Assembly: GCA_002071415.1 (NCBI GenBank)
Contig: MWFC01000002.1
Coordinates: 1 to 64,000 of the forward strand
From: Bacteroidetes bacterium ADurb.Bin012
GTDB lineage: Bacteria > Bacteroidota > Bacteroidia > Bacteroidales > TTA-H9
Length of the DNA: 64,000 bases
Direction of reading: 5' to 3'
In this document: one piece after another, positions 18,488 to 29,402 of the stretch
Layout of the letters: each line of letters begins with the position of its first letter
Position numbering within the stretch: position 1 is the stretch's first letter
Notes under the pieces: model-generated
What the model was told of the DNA's origin: nothing
The model's input: only the letters and a program-made list of their open reading frames with translations
Databases searched by the model: none
Position numbers and translations under genes: made by a program

Positions 18488-18495
18488 CAAAATTA
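18488..18495 (-). promoter_or_regulatory. -7 box of the dapF operon
   Basis: The minus strand reads TAATTTTG, matching TAnnTTTG, in the divergent spacer between dapF and the HtrA gene. No exact -33 TTTG. Confidence 0.4.
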
Positions 18496-18574
18496 CCGAA
18501 GCGAAATTAGTATGAAAATGAATCAAGGTATAAAAATTGAATGAAATTTGTAGAATAAAAAAATAGTTAAAAGT

Positions 18575-20053
18575 ATGAAAGTTATATTTAAAAATTTAAA
18601 AATCAATGACATGAAAAAATATCTTTCCTTGTTGCTTGTAGCTATTATAGGTGGGATGATGGCGGTAGGTATTTATAAAGCTGTTGAACCCAAGCAATCG
18701 GATCTCCAAAATAGAGAAATAATTCCGGTGCAGCAAGTTAGCCTTACGGATGCGCATGCCATGCCTCTGCCCGATTTTGTCGAAGCAGCCAACATGTCGG
18801 TTCATGCCGTAGTCCATATTAAAGCAGAATTTGCGAGGAAAAACTCTCTTTATGAAGATTTTTTCGAAAACTTTTTCACTCCTTTCAGCCGACCTCAACC
18901 TTCGCAACCTATTATTGGGACAGGTTCAGGCGTAATCATTTCACCTGAAGGCTATATTGTTACCAATAACCACGTTGTACAGGATGCCATCAATTTAGAA
19001 ATTACCCTCAACGATAAAAGAGTTTACAAGGCTAAAATCGTGGGTACGGATCCCTCGACTGATTTAGCCTTAATAAAAATTGACGAAAACAACCTTCCTT
19101 ATCTGGTTTATGGCAATAGTGATGATTTAAGGGTGGGGGAATGGGTTTTGGCAGTTGGAAATCCATTTAATCTGACCAGTACAGTTACGGCTGGGATCGT
19201 TAGTGCCAAAGCAAGAAACATCAATATTTTAGGCGATCGAACGGGTCAAACCATCGAATCTTTCATACAAACCGATGCCGCAGTCAATCGTGGCAACAGT
19301 GGTGGAGCACTCGTCAATACACGAGGTGAATTGGTTGGTATCAATGCTGCTATTGCATCCGGCAACGGGTTTTATACGGGTTACTCCTTTGCTATTCCTA
19401 TCAATCTTGTTCGCAAGGTTGTGAAAGACCTTCTGCAATATGGCGAAGTCCAGAGAGGTTATATTGGTGTTCAATTTCAGGAAGTGAATGCAGAATTGGC
19501 TAAGAAGAAAAAACTCGACAAGATCAAGGGAGTCTATGTTTCTGGTGTAACCGAAAATAGCTCGGCCGAAAAGGCAGGTATCAAACCCGGCGATGTTATC
19601 GTGGCTATTAACAACAGAGAGGTCAATAGCAATTCGGAACTGTTGGAAATTATTGGTCAATATAGTCCCGGCGATAAAATCAAACTGACCATCGAAAGAA
19701 ATGGTGAACCTAAAACTTACGACATTACCTTGACTAATGAAAAAGGAACTACCGAAAGAATAAAACATGAAGAAGCTTCATTCATTGAAAATCTTGGTGC
19801 TTCCTTTCGACCTGTTCCCGATGAAATAAAGAAACAATTGGGCATACAATCGGGACTCGAAGTAACTGAATTACGTCCCGGAGCTCTGTCTGCCATTGGA
19901 ATCAAGAAAGGATTCATTATTACCCGAATCGATAGGGTAAGAGTGAACTCAGTAAAAGATATAGAGGATGCCTTGAAAGACAAACGCGGAGGCATACTCA
20001 TCGAAGGTATTTATCCAAATGGCGTAAGAGCATACTATGGACTCGGATTATAA
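18575..20053 (+). CDS. HtrA/Deg-family periplasmic serine protease
   Basis: 492 residues from the ATG at 18575; a second ATG at 18611 (MKKYLSLLLVAIIGGMMAVG) would give a more usual signal or anchor sequence and may be the true start. The trypsin-like domain carries His133 (VTNNHVVQ), Asp163 (STDLALIKID) and Ser242 (NRGNSGGALVN), counted from 18575. A PDZ domain covers about 290-385 (GYIGVQFQE to KLTIERNG) and a second, shorter one about 405-490. It degrades or refolds misfolded envelope proteins. A hairpin after the gene is its likely terminator. Confidence 0.93.
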   Translation: MKVIFKNLKINDMKKYLSLLLVAIIGGMMAVGIYKAVEPKQSDLQNREIIPVQQVSLTDAHAMPLPDFVEAANMSVHAVVHIKAEFARKNSLYEDFFENFFTPFSRPQPSQPIIGTGSGVIISPEGYIVTNNHVVQDAINLEITLNDKRVYKAKIVGTDPSTDLALIKIDENNLPYLVYGNSDDLRVGEWVLAVGNPFNLTSTVTAGIVSAKARNINILGDRTGQTIESFIQTDAAVNRGNSGGALVNTRGELVGINAAIASGNGFYTGYSFAIPINLVRKVVKDLLQYGEVQRGYIGVQFQEVNAELAKKKKLDKIKGVYVSGVTENSSAEKAGIKPGDVIVAINNREVNSNSELLEIIGQYSPGDKIKLTIERNGEPKTYDITLTNEKGTTERIKHEEASFIENLGASFRPVPDEIKKQLGIQSGLEVTELRPGALSAIGIKKGFIITRIDRVRVNSVKDIEDALKDKRGGILIEGIYPNGVRAYYGLGL

Positions 20054-20535
20054 ATAAATAGATTCACCTTGCAATCATATAACAAGGGTTTCTTGACTTA
20101 TACAGAGAAACCCTTTGCCATTGTATTTTACATCGTAAATCTCTTTCAGTTCAAACTGTAAAACATTTGATTTATATCAAGTATTCCATTTGAAATCTAA
20201 TTTTTTCAAAAAGGGGAACTCGAAACACATCTATTCACTAAATATAAGTCGAATTTCATTTTTCCTTTCTTTGAGGGATTAGCTATAGTTTCTTACTCGA
20301 AATATGAATCATAAATCAATACAATTTTCATCGAATTTTTATACAGAAATGAATTTCAAGAGGTTAAAAATTTAATTCAAAGGTGAGGAAAACGAATTCA
20401 GGCATAATATTTGCTAAGAAACGGCGCATGTAGAGGTTTCAATAAATTTTAACAAATTTCAAGGATAGATGTAACCATTGAACCAATAAAACTGTCAATT
20501 GTTACGTTAGGATTCGTAATTCGTAAATATATACA
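20054..20535. other. Intergenic region between the HtrA gene and rpoD
   Basis: About 480 AT-rich bases with no gene. It holds the hairpin at 20084-20115. The rpoD promoter must lie here, but I found no exact TAnnTTTG; the nearest is an imperfect TAATATTTG near 20405. Confidence 0.4.
20084..20115 (+). terminator. Hairpin terminator after the HtrA gene
   Basis: AAGGGTTTC at 20084-20092 pairs perfectly with GAAACCCTT at 20107-20115. The following bases are only moderately T-rich. Confidence 0.55.
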
Positions 20536-21402
20536 ATGAGGCAACTTAAAATTGCAAAATCGATTACAAACCGCGAGAATGCATCACTTGACAAATATCT
20601 TCAGGATATTGGCAAGGAAGAGATGATTACGGTGGAAGAAGAAGTGAAATTAGCCCAAATGATCCAGGAAGGCGATCAGAAGGCGATGGAGAAGCTATGC
20701 AAAGCCAATTTAAGATTTGTAGTTTCGGTAGCCAAGCAGTACCAGAATCAAGGTTTAAGCTTGCCGGATCTGATTAGTGAAGGTAACGCCGGATTAATCA
20801 AGGCAGCGCAAAAATTCGATCCCACCAGGGGGTTCAAGTTTATTTCGTATGCTGTTTGGTGGATTCGACAGAGCATTCTTCAGGCTTTAGCCGAGCAATC
20901 GCGCATAGTAAGGTTACCTTTGAACCAGGTAGGTTCGCTCAATAAGATCAAAAAGGAAGCATCAAGATTAGAGCAAAAACTCGAAAGGCCACCTTCAGCG
21001 GAAGAGCTTGCCGAAGCCATGGATTTATCGGAAAGCAAAGTAGATGCCGTGCTGAAAGTAAACACACGTTATGTATCAATGGATGCACCTCTGCAAGACG
21101 ATGAAGACACCAAGTTTATTGATGTATTCGTCGCAGAAGATACTCCTGCTACCGACGAAAACTTGATCAATGAATCGCTGAAAGCCGAAATAGATCGTTC
21201 GCTCTCGACTTTGTCACCCAAAGAGCGTGAGATTATATGTCTCTACTACGGCATTGGGCAAAATTACGCACTTACTTTGGATGAAATAGGAGCTAAATTC
21301 AATCTGACCCGCGAAAGGGTTCGCCAGATTAGGGAAAGAGCTATCAGGCAGTTGAAGCATACCTCGAGAAGCCGTTTGTTAAAAGCCTATTTAGGACAAT
21401 AA
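20536..21402 (+). CDS. rpoD: Primary sigma factor RpoD of the Bacteroidota type
   Basis: 288 residues, the short form used as the main sigma factor in Bacteroidota, lacking the long region 1.1 and non-conserved region of the E. coli protein. It starts [20 protein letters not shown] and shows region 1.2 ([20 protein letters not shown]), region 2 ([40 protein letters not shown]), region 3 (about 130-200) and region 4 with the helix-turn-helix ([20 protein letters not shown]). It recognises the TAnnTTTG/TTTG promoters seen across this window. A strong palindromic terminator follows. Confidence 0.96.
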   Translation: MRQLKIAKSITNRENASLDKYLQDIGKEEMITVEEEVKLAQMIQEGDQKAMEKLCKANLRFVVSVAKQYQNQGLSLPDLISEGNAGLIKAAQKFDPTRGFKFISYAVWWIRQSILQALAEQSRIVRLPLNQVGSLNKIKKEASRLEQKLERPPSAEELAEAMDLSESKVDAVLKVNTRYVSMDAPLQDDEDTKFIDVFVAEDTPATDENLINESLKAEIDRSLSTLSPKEREIICLYYGIGQNYALTLDEIGAKFNLTRERVRQIRERAIRQLKHTSRSRLLKAYLGQ

Positions 21403-21429
21403 GTCCTTCCATCGGGATGGTAAAAACCG

Positions 21430-21466
21430 AAAATGGCCGTTACTTGATCAAGTAACGGCCATTTTT
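21430..21466. terminator. Bidirectional terminator between rpoD and gap
   Basis: A perfect 36-base palindrome: 18 bases (AAAATGGCCGTTACTTGA) followed by their reverse complement, with A-run on one side and T-run on the other. It can end both the plus-strand rpoD and the minus-strand gap transcripts. Confidence 0.9.
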
Positions 21467-21489
21467 ATTCACCAAATTCGAGTTCCGAC

Positions 21490-22506
<1,017 letters not shown>

Positions 22507-22521
22507 TTAATTTTTTCGCTG

Positions 22522-22529
22522 CAAAGATA
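22522..22529 (-). promoter_or_regulatory. -7 box of gap
   Basis: The minus strand reads TATCTTTG, 27 bases before the gap ATG, a good fit to TAnnTTTG with a leader of about 20 bases. No exact -33 TTTG. Confidence 0.55.
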
Positions 22530-22724
22530 ACAACTTCATTTCTATCGTTCATGTGATTTTGCCTCTCTTTCATAAATAAATGATTAACAATACCTTAATT
22601 TCAGGTTCCTTCAAATTTAACCTTTTCATTTATTAAAAAATATCTCTCTTAAAAACAAAATTTTACGCCCTCTGAATATTTAAATAAAAAATTCATACTT
22701 TCGTTGATGTATTAACCTGAAACC

Positions 22725-24764
22725 ATGCTAAGAGAGAATCCTATATTAAAGCTTTTTATCCCTCTGATAACAGGAATTCTTTTAAGTATTTATTTCTCGA
22801 GAATAAGATTCTCTCCCATTTTATGTGGAATAATATTCTTAATTGCAGCTATATATCTGCTTTTCTTCTACATCCGGCTTTCTTACAAGAATCAGTGGAT
22901 CTATGGACTTATGATTCATATTTTGATGTTTCTATCTGGAGTATCCGTAGTTAGCCTTAGGGAATTATCATTCAAACATGAACATTTTTCATCGGACAAA
23001 ACATCGGAATATTTTCAGGCTATAATTGAAGATTATCCTCAAGCCAAGGCAAAATCGTATAAAGTAATTGTAAAAATTTATGGTTTATACGACTCTGCTC
23101 GATGGAAGCCAGTTTCGGGGAAGATCATGACTTATCTCGAAAAAACTCCCGAAGCTGGTGAATTGAAGCCGGGTACACGCATATTATTCAAAGGCAATTA
23201 TTTCGAAATCGCTAATTCTGGTAATCCAGGAGCTTTTGATTATAAGAGTTATCTGGCTCGCAGAGGAATTTATCATCAATTGTATCTAAGTCAAAACGAT
23301 TGGAAAGTCATTGGTGATGCTCATGCTTTCAGCATAAAAACCCTATCTGCAAAGGCCAGAATGCAATTGCTCAAGATGATGAAAAATAGCGGTGTGAGCG
23401 GAGATGAATATAGCGTAGCAGCAGCCATTTTATTGGGCAATAGTGATTATCTAGACCAGGAACTAAGGCAAAAATATTCTGGCTCGGGAACCATGCATAT
23501 TTTAGCCGTTTCAGGTTTACATGTTGGGATTATCTACCTGATTCTGTTTTACTTGCTGGGTTTTTTATCCAAAATTCCGCATGGGAGGCTTATTAGGTCA
23601 ATTATAGTGGTTTTTGCCATTTGGATTTACGCCCTTATTACTGGTTTAAGTCCTTCGGTTACAAGAGCAGCTACGATGTTTTCGTTTGTTTCGATGGGAG
23701 AAATCTTCAAACGGAGAACGCCCATCTTCAATACTCTTGCTGCCTCGGCCTGCTTTATTCTTATTTTCAATCCATTTCTTATTCAGGAAATCGGATTTCA
23801 ACTTTCTTATTTGGCGGTATTAGGAATTGTGGTTACCCAACCCGGAATCTATCGAATGCTAAATTTCAAAAACAAAATTGCCGATAAAATATGGGGACTG
23901 ATTTGTGTATCTATTGCGTCACAAATAGCCACTTTTCCCCTCGCTTTATTTTATTTTCATCAATTCCCTGTATATTTCATCATTTCTAATCTACTGGTAA
24001 TCCCAATTTCTTATGTTATTATGATGCTTGGCGTTGCCTTCTTTATGATTCTACCATTTGGTCATGCAGGATTTTATGCCGGCAAAGTTCTTTCGGGCTC
24101 TATCTGGCTGATGAACCAGAGCGTAGGTTGGGTAGAAAGCTTGCCAGGAGCGGTTGCATCAGGTATCTACATAACAGCCGCTCAATATCTTGTTCTCTAC
24201 TTTGTTATTATCATGCTGATTCTATTCTTCTCCAAAAACATCAAGTCTTATTTCCAAGCAGCATTAGCCGGAATTTTCCTATTTTTCTTCATAGATACTG
24301 CCGATAGACTCTATCGTAGTAGGCAGCAGAGTATGTATGTAATGAATTCGCCACGCATCAAAGGGCCATGGTTAGTCAACGGTATTGATGGTCTACTTTT
24401 TACATCTCCTTCCGAAGGATACAGTGAAAGTCAACAGATTCAACAATCACTGAAAATCAAAAATATACAGATTCTTTCAGAAAGCAATTTACTAAGATGG
24501 AACGGTAAATTGATTTACTATATTCCCGATGGGACCACTTATGCAGATCAAAGCCCGGTAAAACCAGATTACTGTATCATTTCAGGGAATCCTGCCTTTC
24601 ATGTTCAGGAATTTTTGAGTCATATTCATCCTCAGATGATCATCATGGACGGAAGCGTACCCCGGTGGATTTGTACAGAATGGGAAAAAACATTGAAGGA
24701 ACTCGATGTATCCTATCATGCAGTACCTCTGGATGGTGTATTACGAATCGATTTGAGCGAATAA
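22725..24764 (+). CDS. ComEC/Rec2-family DNA-uptake channel protein
   Basis: 679 residues. ComEC forms the inner-membrane channel for incoming single-stranded DNA in competent cells. Two or three N-terminal membrane segments precede a DUF4131-like soluble region (about 75-205), and the Competence domain has the hallmark AAAILLGNSDYLDQELRQKY and GTMHILAVSGLHVGIIYLIL, followed by about eight more membrane segments to about residue 525. The C-terminal part (about 540-679) corresponds to the metallo-beta-lactamase-like domain but shows no HxHxDH motif, so nuclease activity is unlikely. The last 24 bases overlap the 3' end of alaS on the other strand. Confidence 0.9.
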   Translation: MLRENPILKLFIPLITGILLSIYFSRIRFSPILCGIIFLIAAIYLLFFYIRLSYKNQWIYGLMIHILMFLSGVSVVSLRELSFKHEHFSSDKTSEYFQAIIEDYPQAKAKSYKVIVKIYGLYDSARWKPVSGKIMTYLEKTPEAGELKPGTRILFKGNYFEIANSGNPGAFDYKSYLARRGIYHQLYLSQNDWKVIGDAHAFSIKTLSAKARMQLLKMMKNSGVSGDEYSVAAAILLGNSDYLDQELRQKYSGSGTMHILAVSGLHVGIIYLILFYLLGFLSKIPHGRLIRSIIVVFAIWIYALITGLSPSVTRAATMFSFVSMGEIFKRRTPIFNTLAASACFILIFNPFLIQEIGFQLSYLAVLGIVVTQPGIYRMLNFKNKIADKIWGLICVSIASQIATFPLALFYFHQFPVYFIISNLLVIPISYVIMMLGVAFFMILPFGHAGFYAGKVLSGSIWLMNQSVGWVESLPGAVASGIYITAAQYLVLYFVIIMLILFFSKNIKSYFQAALAGIFLFFFIDTADRLYRSRQQSMYVMNSPRIKGPWLVNGIDGLLFTSPSEGYSESQQIQQSLKIKNIQILSESNLLRWNGKLIYYIPDGTTYADQSPVKPDYCIISGNPAFHVQEFLSHIHPQMIIMDGSVPRWICTEWEKTLKELDVSYHAVPLDGVLRIDLSE

Positions 24765-27371
24765 TTGTTTGGCTTTGTCAAGAAGTTCTGACACGCCTTT
24801 TGTAAACGAACCTCCGGCAGTTACAAACCCAGCTTGGCCTCCTCCACTTCCTTTGATGCAGGGAGACAAGACTTTGACCAGTTCCCTGGCATCCACCTTC
24901 CCCGTCTCGATTAATTCATCACTAACAATCAAGCTAAATCCGGGTTTGTTTTGATTTATATAAGCAATCAGGCCTACAAAGGGAGAAAAACGCCGTTTTA
25001 AATCGAAAAGCAAATCTTTAGCCATTTGTACATCCACATCGAGCTCTATGCTCAAAAAATTGATCCCATTGGCCTTTTTAATATTTTCAGAAAGAATTTG
25101 CAGAAGCGAATTTATTTTATACAGGCGCAGGTTTTCGACTTCAAGAGTTAATTTTTGTTTTTCTTCCAGAAGATTCTTCACACCCTTTAATGCATCGACA
25201 GGATTTTTTACGAGGGTTTTTATTTCTTCGAGAATTTGCAGCTGTTGATTATAAAATGCCACGGCTACTGTGCCCGTAACGGCTTCGATTCGGCGGATAC
25301 CAGCAGCTATACCGGTTTCAGAAATAATTTTTATCAATCCAATCTGTCCTGTTGCTTTCACATGAGTTCCCCCACACAATTCGACCGAATACTCTGGATC
25401 GAAAGCCACCACCCTAACCATTTCGCCGTATCTTTCTCCAAAAAGTGCCATGGCTCCCATTTTCTGAGCTTCTTCCATTGGAAGGTTTCTCCATTCCTTC
25501 AATGGCAGGTTTTCCCAAATTTTTCCGTTGGCCATGGCTTCAATCTTCAGAATTTCATCGGAGGTTAAGCGTGTAAAATGAGAAAAGTCGAAGCGCAAGC
25601 GATTTTCGTCCACCAATGATCCCTTTTGTTCTATATGAGTTCCTAAAACCTTTCGTAAGGCTGCATGAAGCAAATGAGTAGCACTGTGATTATTAGCCGT
25701 AAGCCGGCGTTTTACTTCATCTACCTTTAAAAGCACTGGTTGACTCACATCCAACGGAAGACGTGAAACGATATGAATTACAAGATTGTTCTCTTTGATT
25801 GTGTTTTCTATTTCAATTTTTTCATCTCCAGCGATTATCCATCCACGATCGCCAACCTGTCCGCCCGATTCTGCATAAAAAGGAGTATGGTTGAAAACAA
25901 TCTGGAAATATTGTTTCTTGGCCGTGGACACATACCGATATTTGATGATTTCGGCTTCGGCCTCCAGTGTATCGTATCCTATGAAAGTAGTTTCACCAAG
26001 GCCCGAAACTACCTCTATCCAATCATCGGTATTTATTGCAGCATCAGCACGCGAACGTTGTTTCTGCTCTTCGAGGTGCTGATAAAACGAAGGCATATCT
26101 ACTTCCCAACCTTGTTCAGCAGCCATCAATTGGGTTAGATCGATCGGGAAACCATAAGTATCGTAAAGTTCAAAGGCAAAGTTGCCATCGATGATGCCTT
26201 TCGACTGATTATTTGAGATATAGGAATTGAATTTTTGAATTCCCGATTCGAGAGTTCGTAAAAAATTGGCTTCTTCTTCGGCCATCACATTGCTAATTAG
26301 TGATTCATGGGCAATTAATTCGGGGAAAAACGATCCCATTTGATCTCTCAGAATGGGAACCAAAGAAACCATAAATGGTTGACGAAATCCCAAAAAATTA
26401 TAGCCATAACGAACTGCGCGTCGTAAAATTCTCCTAATCACATATCCTGCCTTGTTGTTGGATGGAAGCTGACCATCGGCTATTGCAAAGGCCACCGCCC
26501 TCAAGTGATCGGCTATGACTCGCATAGCAACATCAATTCTGGGATCGCTACCATAATACTTGCCCGATAATTTTTCAATTTCTCGAATAATAGGTTGAAA
26601 AACATCGGTATCATAGTTGCTTTGCTTGCCTTGCAATACCATGCATAATCGTTCGAGACCCATTCCTGTATCGACATGGCGGGCTGGAAGTTGCTGCAGT
26701 TGACCATTAGCCATACGATTGAATTCGATGAAAACCAGATTCCAAATCTCGATTACCTTAGGATGCCCCTTATTGACCAAAGTATATCCGGGTACTGCAT
26801 TCCTTTCTTCTCCCGAACGAACGTCAATATGAATTTCCGAACATGGTCCACAAGGGCCGGTGTCACCCATTTCCCAAAAATTATCTTTTTTCCCTCCGAA
26901 CAGAATCTTTTCTTCAGTCTGATAATGTTGCCAGATCTTGTATGATTCCTGATCGGGAGGTAAATAGTCGGCATCATCTCCCTGAAAAACCGTAACATAA
27001 AGCCGGCTCCCATCAATTTTGAAAACTTCAGTAAGCAGCTCCCATGCCCATGCAATGGCCTCTTCCTTAAAGTAATCACCAAACGACCAGTTTCCCAACA
27101 TCTCAAACATGGTATGGTGATAGGTATCATGACCCACCTCCTCCAGATCATTGTGCTTACCAGAAACTCTAAGGCATTTTTGTGTATCTGCCACACGGGG
27201 GAAAACAACTGGCCGATTGCCCAAAAAAATATCCTTGAATTGATTCATGCCTGCATTGACAAACATTAAGGTAGGGTCATTCTTGACTACCATTGGTGCC
27301 GAAGGCACTATTTGATGCTGTCGCTCAGCAAAAAAATCCAGAAAAGTTTTACGTATATCCGCTGATTTCAT
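24741..27371 (-). CDS. alaS: Alanine--tRNA ligase
   Basis: 876 residues, full length. The class II catalytic core begins MKSADIRKTFLDFFAERQHQ and includes the motif 2 region (HHTMFEMLGNWSFGDYFKEE). The editing domain has the zinc ligands HSATHLLHAAL and VELCGGTHVKATGQ. The C-terminal DHHA1 part ends with GSGGGQAGFVTAGGS. The gene converges on comEC with a 24-base overlap of the coding ends. It starts 216 bases from the divergent M23 peptidase gene and has its own -7 box. Confidence 0.97.
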   Translation of the reverse strand: MKSADIRKTFLDFFAERQHQIVPSAPMVVKNDPTLMFVNAGMNQFKDIFLGNRPVVFPRVADTQKCLRVSGKHNDLEEVGHDTYHHTMFEMLGNWSFGDYFKEEAIAWAWELLTEVFKIDGSRLYVTVFQGDDADYLPPDQESYKIWQHYQTEEKILFGGKKDNFWEMGDTGPCGPCSEIHIDVRSGEERNAVPGYTLVNKGHPKVIEIWNLVFIEFNRMANGQLQQLPARHVDTGMGLERLCMVLQGKQSNYDTDVFQPIIREIEKLSGKYYGSDPRIDVAMRVIADHLRAVAFAIADGQLPSNNKAGYVIRRILRRAVRYGYNFLGFRQPFMVSLVPILRDQMGSFFPELIAHESLISNVMAEEEANFLRTLESGIQKFNSYISNNQSKGIIDGNFAFELYDTYGFPIDLTQLMAAEQGWEVDMPSFYQHLEEQKQRSRADAAINTDDWIEVVSGLGETTFIGYDTLEAEAEIIKYRYVSTAKKQYFQIVFNHTPFYAESGGQVGDRGWIIAGDEKIEIENTIKENNLVIHIVSRLPLDVSQPVLLKVDEVKRRLTANNHSATHLLHAALRKVLGTHIEQKGSLVDENRLRFDFSHFTRLTSDEILKIEAMANGKIWENLPLKEWRNLPMEEAQKMGAMALFGERYGEMVRVVAFDPEYSVELCGGTHVKATGQIGLIKIISETGIAAGIRRIEAVTGTVAVAFYNQQLQILEEIKTLVKNPVDALKGVKNLLEEKQKLTLEVENLRLYKINSLLQILSENIKKANGINFLSIELDVDVQMAKDLLFDLKRRFSPFVGLIAYINQNKPGFSLIVSDELIETGKVDARELVKVLSPCIKGSGGGQAGFVTAGGSFTKGVSELLDKAKQLFAQIDS

Positions 27372-27508
27372 TATTTAATTCGTTCCTTTCAATTAAACCA
27401 TCATCTTTTGAAAAACTCATAAATAAATATATGTGCCAAAACAGGAACATCCATAAGAATCAAACCTTCAAAATACTTTATATATAAAAATTTTCCCTTT
27501 AAAGGGCG

Positions 27509-27516
27509 CAAATTTA
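27509..27516 (-). promoter_or_regulatory. -7 box possibly serving alaS
   Basis: The minus strand reads TAAATTTG, matching TAnnTTTG, with a leader of about 130 bases to the alaS ATG. It lies 11 bases from the plus-strand box of the divergent M23 gene. Confidence 0.4.
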
Positions 27517-27527
27517 CGTGAAAATAT

Positions 27528-27535
27528 TATTTTTG
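27528..27535 (+). promoter_or_regulatory. -7 box of the M23 peptidase operon
   Basis: TATTTTTG matches TAnnTTTG, 51 bases before the ATG at 27587. No exact -33 TTTG. Confidence 0.5.
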
Positions 27536-27586
27536 CGATCGAAGATGATTTTAAATCATTCAATAATTAAAAAAATCTGAAGCATT

Positions 27587-28576
27587 ATGAGACGAAAAAT
27601 ACGATATTACTTTGATCCACTTTCATTAACGTATCAGATCATCCCTGTCAGATTTCGCGATCGTTTAAAAAGAATTCTTTACATTCTGGCAACGGGTCTG
27701 GTATTCTCAGCTGTTGTTATTGCACTTGCCTTCAAATTTTTATCTTCACCAAAAGAAAGAATTCTTCAACGTGAGATCGAACAATACAAGGTTCAGGTTC
27801 AAGCCATGAACTATGAGCTCGACCAGATGCAAAAGATTTTGACAGACCTTCAAAACCGTGACGACAATATCTACCGCGTAATTTTCGAAACAGAACCAGT
27901 TCCGGCCAGTATAAGACAAGCAGGAATAGGCGGGGCAAACCGTTATCAGAATTTCGAAGGCAGTGATAATTTTGCCTTGCTATTAGAAACCGCTAAAAAA
28001 CTCGACCGGGTAAAGAGCCAGATCTATGTGCAGTCGAAATCCTTCGATGAGGTCTTTGAAATGGCCAAGAAAAAGGAAGCTATGGTTACGGCTATTCCTG
28101 CAATACAACCGGTAAGCAAACGTGATTTGAAATATATTTCTTCATATTTTGGTTACAGAATCCATCCTTTCTATAAAACCGTGATGTTTCATGAAGGCAT
28201 TGACTTTACCGCTCCCAAAGGAGCCAAAGTTTACGCTACGGGTGATGGAGTGGTAAAAGAAGCTTCTTTAATCAATCTGGATGGATTTGGCAAAAAAATT
28301 ATCATCGAACACGGATTTGGTTATCAAACGATTTATGCTCATCTGAATTCATTCAATGTAAAACCTGGTCAAAAGGTAAAACGCGGTGATATAATTGCCA
28401 CTGTGGGAACCAGCGGGCTTTCAACTGGACCACACCTGCACTACGAAGTCATTTACAACCACCAGAAAGTAAACCCGGCCTATTTTATGTTCGACCTCGA
28501 TCCGGCTACCTTCCAGGAAATTATCCGTCAATCATCGGATTACAAAGAATCTTCAAATATACCTGTGGGTGAATAA
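27587..28576 (+). CDS. M23-family (LytM) metallopeptidase, membrane-anchored
   Basis: 329 residues. A cytoplasmic N-terminus (RRKIRYYFDPLSLTYQIIPV) is followed by one membrane helix at about 31-50 and a coiled coil (about 58-90). The LytM domain (about 185-305) has the zinc ligands in MFHEGIDFTAPKGAKVYATG and GPHLHYEVIYN. The presence of the full His/Asp/HxH set suggests an active peptidoglycan endopeptidase rather than a degenerate activator. It is followed by a MerR regulator after 31 bases and a DUF2784 protein, probably one operon. Confidence 0.92.
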   Translation: MRRKIRYYFDPLSLTYQIIPVRFRDRLKRILYILATGLVFSAVVIALAFKFLSSPKERILQREIEQYKVQVQAMNYELDQMQKILTDLQNRDDNIYRVIFETEPVPASIRQAGIGGANRYQNFEGSDNFALLLETAKKLDRVKSQIYVQSKSFDEVFEMAKKKEAMVTAIPAIQPVSKRDLKYISSYFGYRIHPFYKTVMFHEGIDFTAPKGAKVYATGDGVVKEASLINLDGFGKKIIIEHGFGYQTIYAHLNSFNVKPGQKVKRGDIIATVGTSGLSTGPHLHYEVIYNHQKVNPAYFMFDLDPATFQEIIRQSSDYKESSNIPVGE

Positions 28577-28607
28577 TTCCCTTTCATCTTTATCTCTTAC
28601 TCTATTC

Positions 28608-28949
28608 ATGACTTCCCAAAACAATCAGAAAAAAAAACAGCATCTTTATTATACGATTGGTGAAGTAAGCAGAATGCTCGACGTAAATCCAAGTACGCTG
28701 AGGTATTGGGAAAAGGAATTCGATGGTATTCATCCATATCGCAACCGTAAAGGAACTCGTTTCTATCATACGGAAGATGTGGAAACGCTTCGATTAATTA
28801 AATATTTACTCAAAGAAAGAGGATTTACTATTGCAGGAGCACGCGATTACCTGAAAACCAGTCGAAGCCATGTCCTAAGAAACATGGACATTGTCGAAAC
28901 CCTGAAAAATATCAGGGAATTTCTTATCCAGCTTCGCAATAATCTTTAA
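28608..28949 (+). CDS. MerR-family transcriptional regulator
   Basis: 113 residues from the ATG at 28608. A GTG at 28569 inside the preceding gene would add 13 residues and is less likely. The winged helix-turn-helix is clear: YTIGEVSRMLDVNPSTLRYW, then a wing (HPYRNRKGTRFYHTEDVETL) and the second helix pair (LLKERGFTIAGARDYL). There is only a short C-terminal helix and no cysteine pair, so it is not a metal-sensing type. The effector and targets are unknown. Confidence 0.9.
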   Translation: MTSQNNQKKKQHLYYTIGEVSRMLDVNPSTLRYWEKEFDGIHPYRNRKGTRFYHTEDVETLRLIKYLLKERGFTIAGARDYLKTSRSHVLRNMDIVETLKNIREFLIQLRNNL

Positions 28950-28957
28950 GGTGTTCT

Positions 28958-29371
28958 ATGTCCTTTTATCATCTACTCGACTGGTTTTTTACCATTTTCC
29001 ATTCGTCTCTGATGATATTCAATCTTATAGGATGGTGTTTTACTAAACTGCGTAAGCTGAACCTCATTACTTTGTTACTTACTGCTTCAATGTGGACAAT
29101 TGCAGGCATTTGGTATGGCTTGGGTTACTGCCCGCTTACCGATTGGCATTATGATGTTTTGAGATTACTGGGTTATCAAAACCTTCCAAATTCTTATCTC
29201 CAATTCATTACACATCGACTTACAGGCATAAACCTCAGTACGCCCGTTGCAGATATCATTACCGTGAGTGGTCTTATTTTATCTTTAGTCATATCTATCA
29301 TCCTTAATTATCGTGACTATCAAAACAAAAGGAAAGCACGAAAAGAAACTCCAAAGATTTTAGAAGATTAA
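28958..29371 (+). CDS. DUF2784-like integral membrane protein
   Basis: 137 residues with four hydrophobic segments (about 7-27, 33-55, 70-95 weak, 98-118). The segment WYGLGYCPLTDWHYDVLRLL matches the conserved CPLT motif of DUF2784 membrane proteins as I remember that family. No function is known. It begins eight bases after the MerR stop, so it belongs to the same transcript, and converges on hldD. Confidence 0.65.
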   Translation: MSFYHLLDWFFTIFHSSLMIFNLIGWCFTKLRKLNLITLLLTASMWTIAGIWYGLGYCPLTDWHYDVLRLLGYQNLPNSYLQFITHRLTGINLSTPVADIITVSGLILSLVISIILNYRDYQNKRKARKETPKILED

Positions 29372-29402
29372 GGAACCCAATGAGGATTTGCGAAGGGCCG
29401 AT

